Shown here: piece after piece, positions 18,943-27,486 of the stretch
Position numbering within the stretch: the first letter of the stretch is position 1
How the letters are laid out: each line of letters starts with the position of its first letter
Assembly: GCA_938074325.1 (NCBI GenBank)
Contig: CALJFZ010000007.1
Location: 1 to 54,955, forward strand
Length of the DNA stretch: 54,955 nt
Origin: an uncultured Flavobacteriales bacterium
Lineage (GTDB): Bacteria; Bacteroidota; Bacteroidia; Flavobacteriales_D; Sanyastnellaceae
Reading direction: 5' to 3'
The notes under the pieces: generated by a model
Database searches by the model: none
Told to the model about the DNA's origin: nothing
The model's input: only the letters and a program-made list of their open reading frames with translations
Program-made: the position numbers and the translations under genes

Positions 18943-20090
18943 TGGGATTGCGCGGCCTGTTTTTGGCGTGCGGAATGGCACTTGTTGGCACCGTTTGGGG
19001 CCAATACACGGATATGGAGTGTTGGTTGGGAGCTGGCATGAAGCAGTCCGTCAACAAGTCGTGGTCGTGGTCGCTGCAATGGGAAAACCGCTTCACCCAA
19101 GATGCGTCTTGGCATGAGCAGGGCCTGGTGGACGCAGCATTGGAGTATCGATTGAACAAGCACTGGGACGTGAACGTGCAGTGGCGGTTTTCGGAACGCC
19201 AAGGATTGGATGGGGGGTATACCGCGCGCCGCCGCGTGGCCTTACGGGCCATCGGCGGGTGGAGGCTAGGGCCCGGAAAAGCCGCGGTGCGTTTGATGGC
19301 TTCAGAGGATTGGTTGGCCCGGTCTGTTTTTCTGCCAAACGAAGCGACAACAGTCCCCGCCAATTTCACGCCGGTGTGGCGCACCCGTGTGGGGTACGGT
19401 GTGAAGCTAAATAAACGTTGGAAGGCGGATGCAAGCTGGGAGGTATTCTACCGATCGGGCGGCCGTTGGAATGAGCGATGGCAGGTGGCATTGGGAGCGG
19501 ATTTGACTAAGCGTTGGGGAGCGGAGATAGCCTACCTGTGGGGCAACGCATGGTTGGATACCGATCCGTGGCGTTCGCATGTGATTCGCGTGCAAACCAG
19601 TTATGCGCTGCAGAAGCCCAAACGGCCATTGCGCCCTGTTCCCGCCACGCGGGTGTATGAATCTGGCAAGCGAATGCGCATGGTGCCCGCACCGGATTGT
19701 GCGGTGTGTGATGCTGCAGCCATTCGCATCACCGAAGTGCACACCCAAGGCAAACCTTCGGATTACATCGAAATTCAGAACGCTTCCAATCAGCCTTGCT
19801 CTTTGAAAGACTGGCACATCACCGATGCAGAGGACAAAGACGGATGGTCCCTGCCGGAGCATTGTTTGGCCCCGGGCGCGGTTGTTTTGGGATACGAGGA
19901 CGGCCGCAACGGATTCAACTTTGGGCTTTCATCCGGCGGGGAGGTGCTATTTTTGGTGGCACCATCGGGAGAGATTGCAGTGGAAAGGCCCTTGCTTCCA
20001 GCCCTTGAAAATCGGTCGCAAGGATTGGATTCTGCGGGGAATTGGACCCACCTGGTACCCACGCCTGGAGAGGTAGAAGCGGATAATTAA
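18942..20090 (+). CDS. Outer-membrane DUF2490-like barrel with C-terminal lamin-tail domain
   Basis: 382 residues. After a signal peptide ending at VWGQ, residues about 20-225 resemble DUF2490 beta-barrel proteins: alternating strands with repeated LNKHWDVNVQWRF, LNKRWKADASWEVFY and LTKRWGAEIAYLWG patterns. Residues about 245-375 form a lamin-tail (LTD) domain: IRITEVHTQGKPSDYIEIQNAS, then CSLKDWHITDAEDK and the strand pair around LSSGGEVLFLV. LTD domains in bacterial exported proteins often accompany surface nucleases and T9SS proteins, but no enzyme domain is present here. A barrel carrying an LTD is unusual as far as I know. No T9SS C-terminal signal is seen. Coupled by TAATG to the upstream lipoprotein. 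Confidence 0.7.
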   Translation: MGLRGLFLACGMALVGTVWGQYTDMECWLGAGMKQSVNKSWSWSLQWENRFTQDASWHEQGLVDAALEYRLNKHWDVNVQWRFSERQGLDGGYTARRRVALRAIGGWRLGPGKAAVRLMASEDWLARSVFLPNEATTVPANFTPVWRTRVGYGVKLNKRWKADASWEVFYRSGGRWNERWQVALGADLTKRWGAEIAYLWGNAWLDTDPWRSHVIRVQTSYALQKPKRPLRPVPATRVYESGKRMRMVPAPDCAVCDAAAIRITEVHTQGKPSDYIEIQNASNQPCSLKDWHITDAEDKDGWSLPEHCLAPGAVVLGYEDGRNGFNFGLSSGGEVLFLVAPSGEIAVERPLLPALENRSQGLDSAGNWTHLVPTPGEVEADN

Positions 20091-20121
20091 CCGGTTCTCA
20101 AATTTTTGTCCACAAGATGGC

Positions 20122-20169
20122 TTGGGTTGTAAACATACGTTTGCTATCTTCGCACCCCCAATTTTGGGG
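20122..20169 (+). promoter_or_regulatory. rplM-rpsI promoter and leader hairpin
   Basis: TTGG (20122-20125), a 19-bp spacer and TATCTTCG (20145-20152) fit the Bacteroidota promoter in its TTCG variant, which I associate with highly expressed genes. The transcript would then begin close to CCCCA-ATTT-TGGGG (20156-20169), a 5-bp hairpin with a 4-nt loop at the extreme 5' end of a leader of about 40 nt. The hairpin may stabilise the mRNA or be an L13 feedback site (inference). Confidence 0.55.
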
Positions 20170-20197
20170 AGAATTTGAACATTCAAAACACTGAGCT

Positions 20198-20644
20198 GTG
20201 GATACTTTGAGCTACAAAACCGTCTCCATCAACAAGGAGAACGCAGATAAGAAGTGGTTGCTCGTCGACGCTGAGGGCCAAACTTTGGGTCGTTTGGCAT
20301 CCGAAGTTGCTAAGCGCCTGCGCGGAAAGCACAAGCCTAATTTCACCCCACACGCTGATTGCGGTGACTACGTAATTGTGGTCAACGCAGAGAAGGTGGT
20401 TTTGACTGGAAACAAGTGGGACCAGAAGGAGTACATCCGTTACACGGGCTACCCCGGTGGTCAGCGCACGCGCACCGCTAAGGAGCAGTTGAACCGCAAG
20501 CCATTTGCTTTGGTAGAGGACGCGGTACGCGGCATGCTTCCGAAGAATTCTTTGGGACGTGAGATGTTCCGAAACCTGCACGTATATGTAGGTCCTGACC
20601 ACAAACACGAAGCTCAGCAGCCTGAGCAAATCAAATTCGCTTGA
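20198..20644 (+). CDS. rplM: 50S ribosomal protein L13
   Basis: 148 residues, an early 50S assembly protein binding 23S rRNA. The N-terminus [20 protein letters not shown] is the Bacteroidota form, and [25 protein letters not shown] and the signature region [15 protein letters not shown] are clear. The start codon is GTG: no ATG lies in frame near the conserved N-terminus. It forms the standard rplM-rpsI pair, 23 bp before rpsI. Confidence 0.98.
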   Translation: MDTLSYKTVSINKENADKKWLLVDAEGQTLGRLASEVAKRLRGKHKPNFTPHADCGDYVIVVNAEKVVLTGNKWDQKEYIRYTGYPGGQRTRTAKEQLNRKPFALVEDAVRGMLPKNSLGREMFRNLHVYVGPDHKHEAQQPEQIKFA

Positions 20645-20667
20645 TTCAAGCTTGATCATCACACCGC

Positions 20668-21054
20668 ATGGAAGTAATCAATACATCTGGCCGACGTAAG
20701 ACCGCTGTTGCTCGTCTTTACATGAAGCCTGGAAAGGGAAGCGTTACCATCAACAAGAAGGACGCGAACGACTATTTCACCACATCTGTGTTGCAATACA
20801 AAATCAATCAACCCTTCATGTTGACTGAGACTGCTGGTCAGTACGACGTTCAAGTAAACGTTGACGGCGGCGGCATCACTGGTCAAGCAGAAGCCGTGCG
20901 ATTGGCCATTTCCAAGGCGCTCATCGAGGTGAACCCAGAGTGGAAGCCCACGTTGAAGCAGGTCGGTTTGACAACACGCGACCCCCGTATGGTGGAGCGC
21001 AAGAAGTTTGGTCAGAAGAAAGCGCGTAAGAAGACTCAGTTCTCTAAGCGTTAA
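20668..21054 (+). CDS. rpsI: 30S ribosomal protein S9
   Basis: 128 residues. The body (ISGRRKTAVARLY-like NTSGRRKTAVARLYMKPG at the start) and the basic tail KKFGQKKARKKTQFSKR are typical; the terminal SKR reaches the P-site tRNA on the ribosome. Second gene of the L13-S9 operon and of normal length. Confidence 0.98.
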   Translation: MEVINTSGRRKTAVARLYMKPGKGSVTINKKDANDYFTTSVLQYKINQPFMLTETAGQYDVQVNVDGGGITGQAEAVRLAISKALIEVNPEWKPTLKQVGLTTRDPRMVERKKFGQKKARKKTQFSKR

Positions 21055-21168
21055 TGGCTGGACTCCCTTCAGAATTTATTTAATCAACATACTGTTTAGC
21101 ATCCAAACCCGCTGGACTCATTCCCTGCGAATGGCTACCGGCGAGTTGCTTAAACCAGGAACGTAAAC
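21055..21168 (+). promoter_or_regulatory. Candidate structured leader of rpsB
   Basis: The 114-bp gap before rpsB holds the 9-bp direct repeat GCTGGACTC at 21057-21065 and 21111-21119. The second copy can fold: CTGG (21112-21115) with CCAG (21155-21158), ACTC (21116-21119) with GAGT (21143-21146), and an inner hairpin ATTC/GAAT (21120-21132). This closed multi-branched shape ends 10 bp before the start codon, a position suited to S2 autoregulation. No rho-independent terminator separates rpsI from it. I cannot match it to a named RNA family. Confidence 0.4.
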
Positions 21169-21978
21169 ATGGAAAAAGTTACTTTCGAGCAAATGCTCCA
21201 AGCCGGAGTTCACTTCGGCCACCTCAAGCGCAAGTGGAACCCCCACATGGCGCCTTACATCTTCACCGAGAAGAAAGGCATCCACATCATTGACTTGCAC
21301 AAGACCGGCGTCAAGCTGGACGAAGCGGCGTCAGCGATGAAGCAAATCGCGAAAAGCGGAAAGAAGATCCTGTTCGTAGCTACGAAGAAGCAGGCCAAGT
21401 CCATCGTTGCAGAGCGTGTGCAGGCTATTGGCATGCCATACGTTACTGAGCGTTGGTCTGGCGGGATGTTGACCAACTTCGCGACCATCCGCAAGGCGGT
21501 TCGCAAGATGTCGCAGATTGACAAGATGGAGCAAGACGGAACGTTGAACACCTTGTCAAAGCGTGAGCGTTTGCAGGTTAGCCGTCAGCGCGCTAAGCTC
21601 GAAAAGAACCTCGGTTCAATCTCTGACTTGACCCGCATCCCAGCGGCCATCTTCATCGTAGACGTAATGAAGGAGCACATCGCGTTGGCTGAGGCCAAGA
21701 AGCTGGGCATCCCTGTGTTTGCGATGGTGGACACCAACTCGGACCCACGTCCAGTTGACTTCCCAATCCCAGCGAACGACGACGCAGGCCGTTCCATTGC
21801 CCTCGTGATGGACGTTTTGGCTCAAGCCGTTGCGGAAGGATTGCAGGAGCGCAAGGCGGACAAAGAGTCAGCAGAAGCCGCTCAAGCAGCAGCGAAGAAG
21901 AGCAAGGAAGAGGCAGCAGCAGAAGCTCCAGCAGCCGACGCAGGAGCCTCGGAAGCCCCCGCTGAAGAAGCGAAATAA
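21169..21978 (+). CDS. rpsB: 30S ribosomal protein S2
   Basis: 269 residues. The conserved start TFEQMLQAGVHFGHLKRKWNP, the segment VTERWSGGMLTNF and the DTNSDPRPVDFPIPANDDAGRS region are all present. After about residue 225 a low-complexity tail rich in A, E and K (KKSKEEAAAEAPAADAG) extends the protein by about 40 residues beyond the folded domain, a feature seen in some Bacteroidota. First gene of the rpsB-tsf pair, with a structured leader candidate in front. Confidence 0.98.
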   Translation: MEKVTFEQMLQAGVHFGHLKRKWNPHMAPYIFTEKKGIHIIDLHKTGVKLDEAASAMKQIAKSGKKILFVATKKQAKSIVAERVQAIGMPYVTERWSGGMLTNFATIRKAVRKMSQIDKMEQDGTLNTLSKRERLQVSRQRAKLEKNLGSISDLTRIPAAIFIVDVMKEHIALAEAKKLGIPVFAMVDTNSDPRPVDFPIPANDDAGRSIALVMDVLAQAVAEGLQERKADKESAEAAQAAAKKSKEEAAAEAPAADAGASEAPAEEAK

Positions 21979-22007
21979 GTCAGAACCACATCTGAATAAA
22001 GAAAGAG

Positions 22008-22832
22008 ATGAGCATTACAGCAGCAGAAGTAAACAAGCTCCGCAAGCAAACAGGAGCGGGCATGATGGATTGCAAGAAAGCGCTGACCGAAGCGGAAGGT
22101 GATTTCGACAAGGCCATTGAGATCCTCCGATTGAAGGGTCAAAAGGTTGCAGCGAAGCGCGGCGACCGTGAGACAGCGGAAGGTGCAGTTCTTGCTACGA
22201 CCAATGCAGCAGGCGACTTCGGTGTGTTGATGTCTTTGAACTGCGAGACCGACTTCGTTGCGAAGAACGAAGAATTTGTCGGTGTTGCATCGAACATCAT
22301 GAACGTTGCCCTGGAAGGCAGCATTACGGAGAAGGCAGCGTTGTTGGCAGCGGGTTACCCCGGTGAAGGCATTAGCATTGAGGAGAAAATCACCGAGCAG
22401 ATCGGTAAGATTGGTGAGAAAATTGAGGTAGGTGCGTTCCACACATTGAACGGAGCACACGTTGCAGCATACATCCACCCAGGCAACCGCTTGGCTACGT
22501 TGGTAGGTTTCAGCGCGAACGTAGGCGACGGTGGTCGCGACGTAGCGATGCAAGCCGCTGCCATGGCACCAGTTGCGTTGGATGAGACGTCCATTCCAGC
22601 TGATTTGATCGAGAAGGAAAAGGCCATTGGAAAGGAATTGGCTATCCAAGAAGGCAAGCCAGAAGAAATGGCTGACCGCATCGCAGAGGGCCGCTTGAAG
22701 AAGTGGTTCAAAGAAGCGACATTGGTGAACCAAGCGTTCATCAAGGACAGCAAGATGAACGTTGCACAGTACGTGCAGTCGCTCAACGGCGATGCCACCG
22801 TAACCGGTTTTTGCCGCGAAGCGTTGGACTGA
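22008..22832 (+). CDS. tsf: Elongation factor Ts
   Basis: 274 residues; exchanges GDP for GTP on EF-Tu. The UBA-like N-terminal module VNKLRKQTGAGMMDCKKAL (about 8-26) and the core signature LNCETDFVAKNEEF (about 78-91) are clear. It follows rpsB after 29 bp in the usual order and is closed by a strong terminator, which separates it from pyrH. Confidence 0.98.
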   Translation: MSITAAEVNKLRKQTGAGMMDCKKALTEAEGDFDKAIEILRLKGQKVAAKRGDRETAEGAVLATTNAAGDFGVLMSLNCETDFVAKNEEFVGVASNIMNVALEGSITEKAALLAAGYPGEGISIEEKITEQIGKIGEKIEVGAFHTLNGAHVAAYIHPGNRLATLVGFSANVGDGGRDVAMQAAAMAPVALDETSIPADLIEKEKAIGKELAIQEGKPEEMADRIAEGRLKKWFKEATLVNQAFIKDSKMNVAQYVQSLNGDATVTGFCREALD

Positions 22833-22853
22833 TATCCGAACAGAATTTGAAAG

Positions 22854-22884
22854 AAAAGGGCTGCCCGTTGGGTGGCCCTTTTTT
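22854..22884 (+). terminator. Rho-independent terminator after tsf
   Basis: AAAAGGGC (22854-22861) pairs with GCCCTTTT (22875-22882). CCC/GGG extends the stem past a small internal loop, and the loop is GTT. The T-tract runs to 22884. It lies 21 bp after the tsf stop. Confidence 0.88.
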
Positions 22885-22899
22885 GATGTCTGAGGTTAG

Positions 22900-23634
<735 letters not shown>

Positions 23635-23641
23635 GAAGGAC

Positions 23642-24205
23642 ATGACGGAGGAAATTCAAATGGCGCTCGAAACAGCGCGCGCTTCCATGGACAAGGCCAT
23701 TAGCCACATGGAAAGCGAATTGACAAAGATTCGAGCAGGCAAGGCGCATCCCGCCATGTTGGACAGCGTGATGGTCGAGTACTACGGTTCCATGACACCG
23801 CTGAGTCAGGTATCCAACGTCAATTCCAGCGATGCCCGCACATTGACCGTGCAAGCGTGGGAAAAGTCCATGTTAGATCCCATTGCGACGGCCATTATCA
23901 ATGCCAATTTGGGGTTGAACCCCATGAACAACGGCGAGTCTATTTTGATTAACATTCCGCCGCTTACGGAGGAGCGCCGAAAGGACCTGACCAAACGCGC
24001 CCGAGCTGAAGGCGAACACGCCCGTGTTTCAGTGCGCAACGCCCGCAAGGACGCCAACGATTTCATCAAAGCGGCCAAGTCGGACGGCCTCAGTGAGGAC
24101 CTTGCCAAAGACGGTGAAGGAGAGGTCCAAAAATTGACCGATAGCTACGTCAAGAAGATCGACGAAATCCTCGCGAAGAAGGAGTCGGACATCATGACCG
24201 TCTGA
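23642..24205 (+). CDS. frr: Ribosome recycling factor
   Basis: 187 residues; with EF-G it splits the post-termination ribosome. The helical-bundle signature KIRAGKAHPAMLDSVMVEYYG, the NANLGLNPMNNGESILINIPPLTEERR region and the long C-terminal helix are complete. Co-transcribed with pyrH. It converges on dxr with a 26-bp gap; the inverted repeat CGAATTC/GAATTCG at 24216-24241 spans the dxr stop but has no T-run. Confidence 0.97.
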   Translation: MTEEIQMALETARASMDKAISHMESELTKIRAGKAHPAMLDSVMVEYYGSMTPLSQVSNVNSSDARTLTVQAWEKSMLDPIATAIINANLGLNPMNNGESILINIPPLTEERRKDLTKRARAEGEHARVSVRNARKDANDFIKAAKSDGLSEDLAKDGEGEVQKLTDSYVKKIDEILAKKESDIMTV

Positions 24206-24231
24206 TTGCGTAAGACGAATTCGAAAGGACG

Positions 24232-25392
24232 TTAGAATTCGCGGGTAACTGCTCGCGCGGCTGTGTCCGAAGCAATAAGGGCATCGAGGTCAGGTTGAGC
24301 CTCCCAATCCACTTTTGCCAATGCGTGTTCGATGGCATCGGTCATTCCCGTGAACGTCAACTCGTCCTTCAGGAAGCGTTCGACGGCGATTTCATTGGCG
24401 GCGTTGAGGACGGCGGGTGCATTGCCTCCTTTGTTCCCTGCATCGAAAGCAAGTTGTAGGTTGCGAAAGGCGTCCAAATCCGGCTTTTCAAAGGTCAACT
24501 GCGGGTAGTCGAAAAAGCTGAACCGTTCAAACGAATTCTGCAGACGCTGGGGATATCCCAATGCATACTGTATGGGCAACTTCATATCGGGTAGGCCCAA
24601 TTGCGCCTTGATGGAACCGTCCTCAAATTGCACGCAGCTGTGCACAATGCTCTGCGGGTGCACCACGACCTCAATCTGGTCCATGCGCACGTCAAATAAC
24701 CATTTTGCCTCGATGACCTCCAGTCCTTTGTTCATCATGGAGGCGCTGTCGATGGTGATTTTCGCTCCCATGTCCCAGTTGGGGTGTTTGAGCGCTTGCG
24801 CTTTGGTGACATGCAGCAAGTCGTTGCGTGTCTTGCCACGGAACGGCCCTCCTGAGGCCGTGAGGATGACCTTCTCAATGGGGTTCAGCACTTCACCCGC
24901 GAGGCATTGGTAAATGGCGCTGTGCTCGGAATCGACGGGATGAATGTCGACGCCCGCGGCCAAGGCTTCCTTCATGACGATGGAACCGGCAACAACCAGG
25001 GTTTCTTTGTTGGCGAGCGCGATGGTTTTTTTCGCGCGAATGGCGCGCAGGGTTGGGCGCAATCCGGCTGCACCGACCAATGCAGTGAGTACGACAGCGA
25101 TGCCATCCATTTCGACCACTTGCTCCAGTGCTTCTGGCCCCCCATAGACTTTGATGCCGTGGTCCCACAAGGCGTCTTTTACTTCACCCAGCCGGGATGT
25201 GTCGCCAATGACGACGGTGTTTGGCTGGAATTCCAAGGCCTGTTGGATGAGCAATTCGGCATTGCGGTGGGCGGTCAAGACTTCGACGTGCAACCGATCG
25301 CTTTGCTCGCGGATGACATCAAGGGCCTGCGTGCCAATGGAACCGGTGCTGCCGAGAATGGCTACGCCGCGGGTGGTGGGAGTGTCGCTCAC
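24232..25392 (-). CDS. dxr: 1-deoxy-D-xylulose 5-phosphate reductoisomerase
   Basis: 386 residues; makes 2-C-methyl-D-erythritol 4-phosphate from DXP with NADPH, the committed step of non-mevalonate isoprenoid synthesis. NADPH loop GSTGSIGTQALDVI (about 14-27), the metal and substrate region PVDSEHSAIYQCL and the DSASMMNKGLEVIEA segment are present. The start codon is GTG, overlapping the DUF59 stop as GTGA, which points to translational coupling. Last gene of lysS-DUF59-dxr. Confidence 0.96.
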   Translation of the reverse strand: MSDTPTTRGVAILGSTGSIGTQALDVIREQSDRLHVEVLTAHRNAELLIQQALEFQPNTVVIGDTSRLGEVKDALWDHGIKVYGGPEALEQVVEMDGIAVVLTALVGAAGLRPTLRAIRAKKTIALANKETLVVAGSIVMKEALAAGVDIHPVDSEHSAIYQCLAGEVLNPIEKVILTASGGPFRGKTRNDLLHVTKAQALKHPNWDMGAKITIDSASMMNKGLEVIEAKWLFDVRMDQIEVVVHPQSIVHSCVQFEDGSIKAQLGLPDMKLPIQYALGYPQRLQNSFERFSFFDYPQLTFEKPDLDAFRNLQLAFDAGNKGGNAPAVLNAANEIAVERFLKDELTFTGMTDAIEHALAKVDWEAQPDLDALIASDTAARAVTREF

Positions 25393-25700
25393 AGGAAACC
25401 GAGTTCAAGTTTGGCCTCCTCGCTCATCATATCTTGCGTCCAAGGTGGATCAAATACGATGTTGACCTTGGCTCCTGAGGCGCCCTCAATGCCGGCGACC
25501 TTTTCTTCCACTTCGGCCGGAAGGCTTTCAGCAACGGGGCAGTTCGGTGAAGTCAACGTCATTTCGATGTGAACGAATCCATCGTCTTTGATGACCACCT
25601 CGTAGATCAACCCGAGTTCGTAAATGTCGACGGGGATTTCCGGATCGTGCACCGTTTTGAGAACGGAAACAACAGTGGATTTGGTGAAAGGTGCTGCCAT
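25389..25700 (-). CDS. DUF59 / MIP18-like Fe-S cluster assembly factor
   Basis: 103 residues. The DUF59 signature is plain: VLKTVHDPEIPVDIYELGLI, then TLTSPNCPVAES with the conserved cysteine, and FDPPWTQDMMSEEAKLELG. Members such as SufT and eukaryotic MIP18 help deliver Fe-S clusters to target proteins. In many Bacteroidota it lies in the suf operon; here it is between lysS and dxr, about 23 kb from sufB. A link to the Fe-S enzymes IspG and IspH that act downstream of Dxr is possible but speculative. The frame runs upstream into lysS; ATG 25700 fits the family and the 11-bp gap. Confidence 0.9.
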   Translation of the reverse strand: MAAPFTKSTVVSVLKTVHDPEIPVDIYELGLIYEVVIKDDGFVHIEMTLTSPNCPVAESLPAEVEEKVAGIEGASGAKVNIVFDPPWTQDMMSEEAKLELGFL

Positions 25701-25711
25701 GGAAATCAATT

Positions 25712-27418
25712 TCAGGCGGATAGCCACGATTCCACCTCTTCCAAGGTAAGCGCGGGGATGTCCAATTTGTTCTTCTTGCGGTAGCCGTTCAATTTTTCGC
25801 GCAGGCCGCCCGGCGAAAGGCCGTCCAGGGCTTCCGGTCGGTCGAATCCTGCCCCCACGAGGTGCGGTGTCCAAGCCTCGGGGATTCCCAAAGCTTGCAG
25901 GCCTTTTTCATCTGGCCCTTGGTCGAACACCTCGGGACGCATTTGCGGGAACAGGAGCACCTCTTGAATGGACGTCTGGTCAGTCAGCATCATGACCAAA
26001 CGGTCGATGCCAATGCCGATTCCACTGGTGGGCGGCATACCGTATTCCAATGCGCGCAAGAAATCTTGATCGATGAACATGGCCTCGTCGTCTCCTCGCT
26101 CACTGAGCGTCAATTGGTCTTCGAAGCGTTGGCGCTGGTCGTCGGGGTCGTTCAATTCGCTGTACGCGTTGGCAACCTCGGTGCCATTGATCATGAGTTC
26201 GAAGCGTTCGGTGTATGCAGGGTTGTCGCGGTGCACCTTCGTCAATGGGGACATTTCGACGGGGTAGTCCATGATGAAGGTGGGCTGCACGTAGTGGTGT
26301 TCGCACTTTTCGCCGAACAACTCATCGATGAGCTTGCCTTTGCCCATGCTGTCGTCCGTTTCGATTCCCACTTGTTCGCACGCAGCGCGCAACTCTTCTT
26401 CGGATTTGCCGTCGATGTCGACACCGGTATGTTCCAAGATGGCATCCCGCATGGTAACGCGGCGGTACGGAGGAGCAAAGTCGATCTCGGTACCGTTCAA
26501 GGTGGCCTTGGTGTCGCCGTGGACGGCTTGGCAGATGTCAGAGAGCAAGTTCTCCGTTGTCTCCATCATCCAATGGTAGTCTTTATAGGCCACGTACAAT
26601 TCCATCACGGTGAACTCCGGATTGTGGGTCCGGTCCATGCCTTCGTTCCGGAAGTTGCGAGAGAACTCATACACGCCTTCAAAGCCGCCTACGATGAGAC
26701 GTTTGAGGTACAATTCGTTGGCAATGCGCAGGTACAACGGGATGTCCAAAGCATTGTGATGGGTCACGAAGGGCCGAGCGGCTGCTCCCCCAGGGATGGC
26801 CTGCAATACGGGTGTATCCACCTCCAACCAGCCCGCTCCGTCGAAGGACTGCCGAATGGTCTGCATGACCTTGGACCGGGCCTCAAATGTGTCCTTAACT
26901 CCCGGGTTGACGACGAGGTCAACGTACCGCATGCGGTACCGCAATTCCGGATCGGCAAAGGCATCGTGCACCTTCCCGTCCTCGTCGACCTTCACGGCCG
27001 GAAGGGGTTTGAGGGATTTGGAGAGGACCGTCAATTCCTTGACCATCACGCTTTGTTCACCGGTTTGGGTGGTGAATGTCTCTCCGGAAATGCCGATGAA
27101 ATCCCCTCGGTCGAGCAACTTCTTGAAGACGGTGTTGTACATCGCCTTATCCTCGCCCGGGCACAATTCGTCGCGGTTGAGGTACAATTGGAACGTGCCT
27201 TCGCTGTCTTGGATTTCGGCAAACGAAGCCTTTCCCATGATGCGGCGGCTCATGATGCGGCCGGCAAGGATTACCGCCATACCGTCTTTGAATTCAGAAG
27301 CCAACCGTTTCGATCGGTGCGTCACGTTGAATTCAGCGGCTGGGTACGGTTCGATTCCCAAGGCACGCAATGCTGCCAGGGATTCGCGTCGGATGCGTTC
27401 TTGTTCCGTTCGTTGCAT
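25712..27418 (-). CDS. lysS: Lysyl-tRNA synthetase, class II
   Basis: 568 residues. An OB-fold anticodon-binding domain (about 55-165) is followed by a class II catalytic core with motif 2 around FRNEGMDRTHNPEFT and motif 3 GIGIGIDRLVMML (near 472-484). After the usual end of the enzyme (LFPQMRPE) comes a tail of about 70 residues ending in KLNGYRKKNKLDIPALTLEE, resembling a small helical module and present in other Bacteroidota LysRS. First gene of the operon with DUF59 and dxr; divergent from the TonB receptor gene. Confidence 0.97.
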   Translation of the reverse strand: MQRTEQERIRRESLAALRALGIEPYPAAEFNVTHRSKRLASEFKDGMAVILAGRIMSRRIMGKASFAEIQDSEGTFQLYLNRDELCPGEDKAMYNTVFKKLLDRGDFIGISGETFTTQTGEQSVMVKELTVLSKSLKPLPAVKVDEDGKVHDAFADPELRYRMRYVDLVVNPGVKDTFEARSKVMQTIRQSFDGAGWLEVDTPVLQAIPGGAAARPFVTHHNALDIPLYLRIANELYLKRLIVGGFEGVYEFSRNFRNEGMDRTHNPEFTVMELYVAYKDYHWMMETTENLLSDICQAVHGDTKATLNGTEIDFAPPYRRVTMRDAILEHTGVDIDGKSEEELRAACEQVGIETDDSMGKGKLIDELFGEKCEHHYVQPTFIMDYPVEMSPLTKVHRDNPAYTERFELMINGTEVANAYSELNDPDDQRQRFEDQLTLSERGDDEAMFIDQDFLRALEYGMPPTSGIGIGIDRLVMMLTDQTSIQEVLLFPQMRPEVFDQGPDEKGLQALGIPEAWTPHLVGAGFDRPEALDGLSPGGLREKLNGYRKKNKLDIPALTLEEVESWLSA

Positions 27419-27422
27419 GGCG

Positions 27423-27430
27423 CAAAGGTA
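27423..27430 (-). promoter_or_regulatory. -7 element abutting the lysS start codon
   Basis: On the minus strand TACCTTTG (perfect TAnnTTTG) is followed by CGCC and then the lysS ATG. A 4-bp gap implies a leaderless or nearly leaderless mRNA. No strong -33 TTTG is visible. Confidence 0.5.
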
Positions 27431-27486
27431 ATTCGATGTCGTGTAGGCGCTGTAGCTTTACGCGGAATAAACGATTGACAACTGCA

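Noticed and set aside
24216-24241. Inverted repeat CGAATTC/GAATTCG between frr and dxr as a bidirectional terminator
   Set aside because: No T-run on either side and AT-rich arms; too weak to call.
25862-27478. 538-codon plus-strand ORF opposite lysS
   Set aside because: Antisense shadow of lysS; no recognisable protein motif and no promoter of its own.
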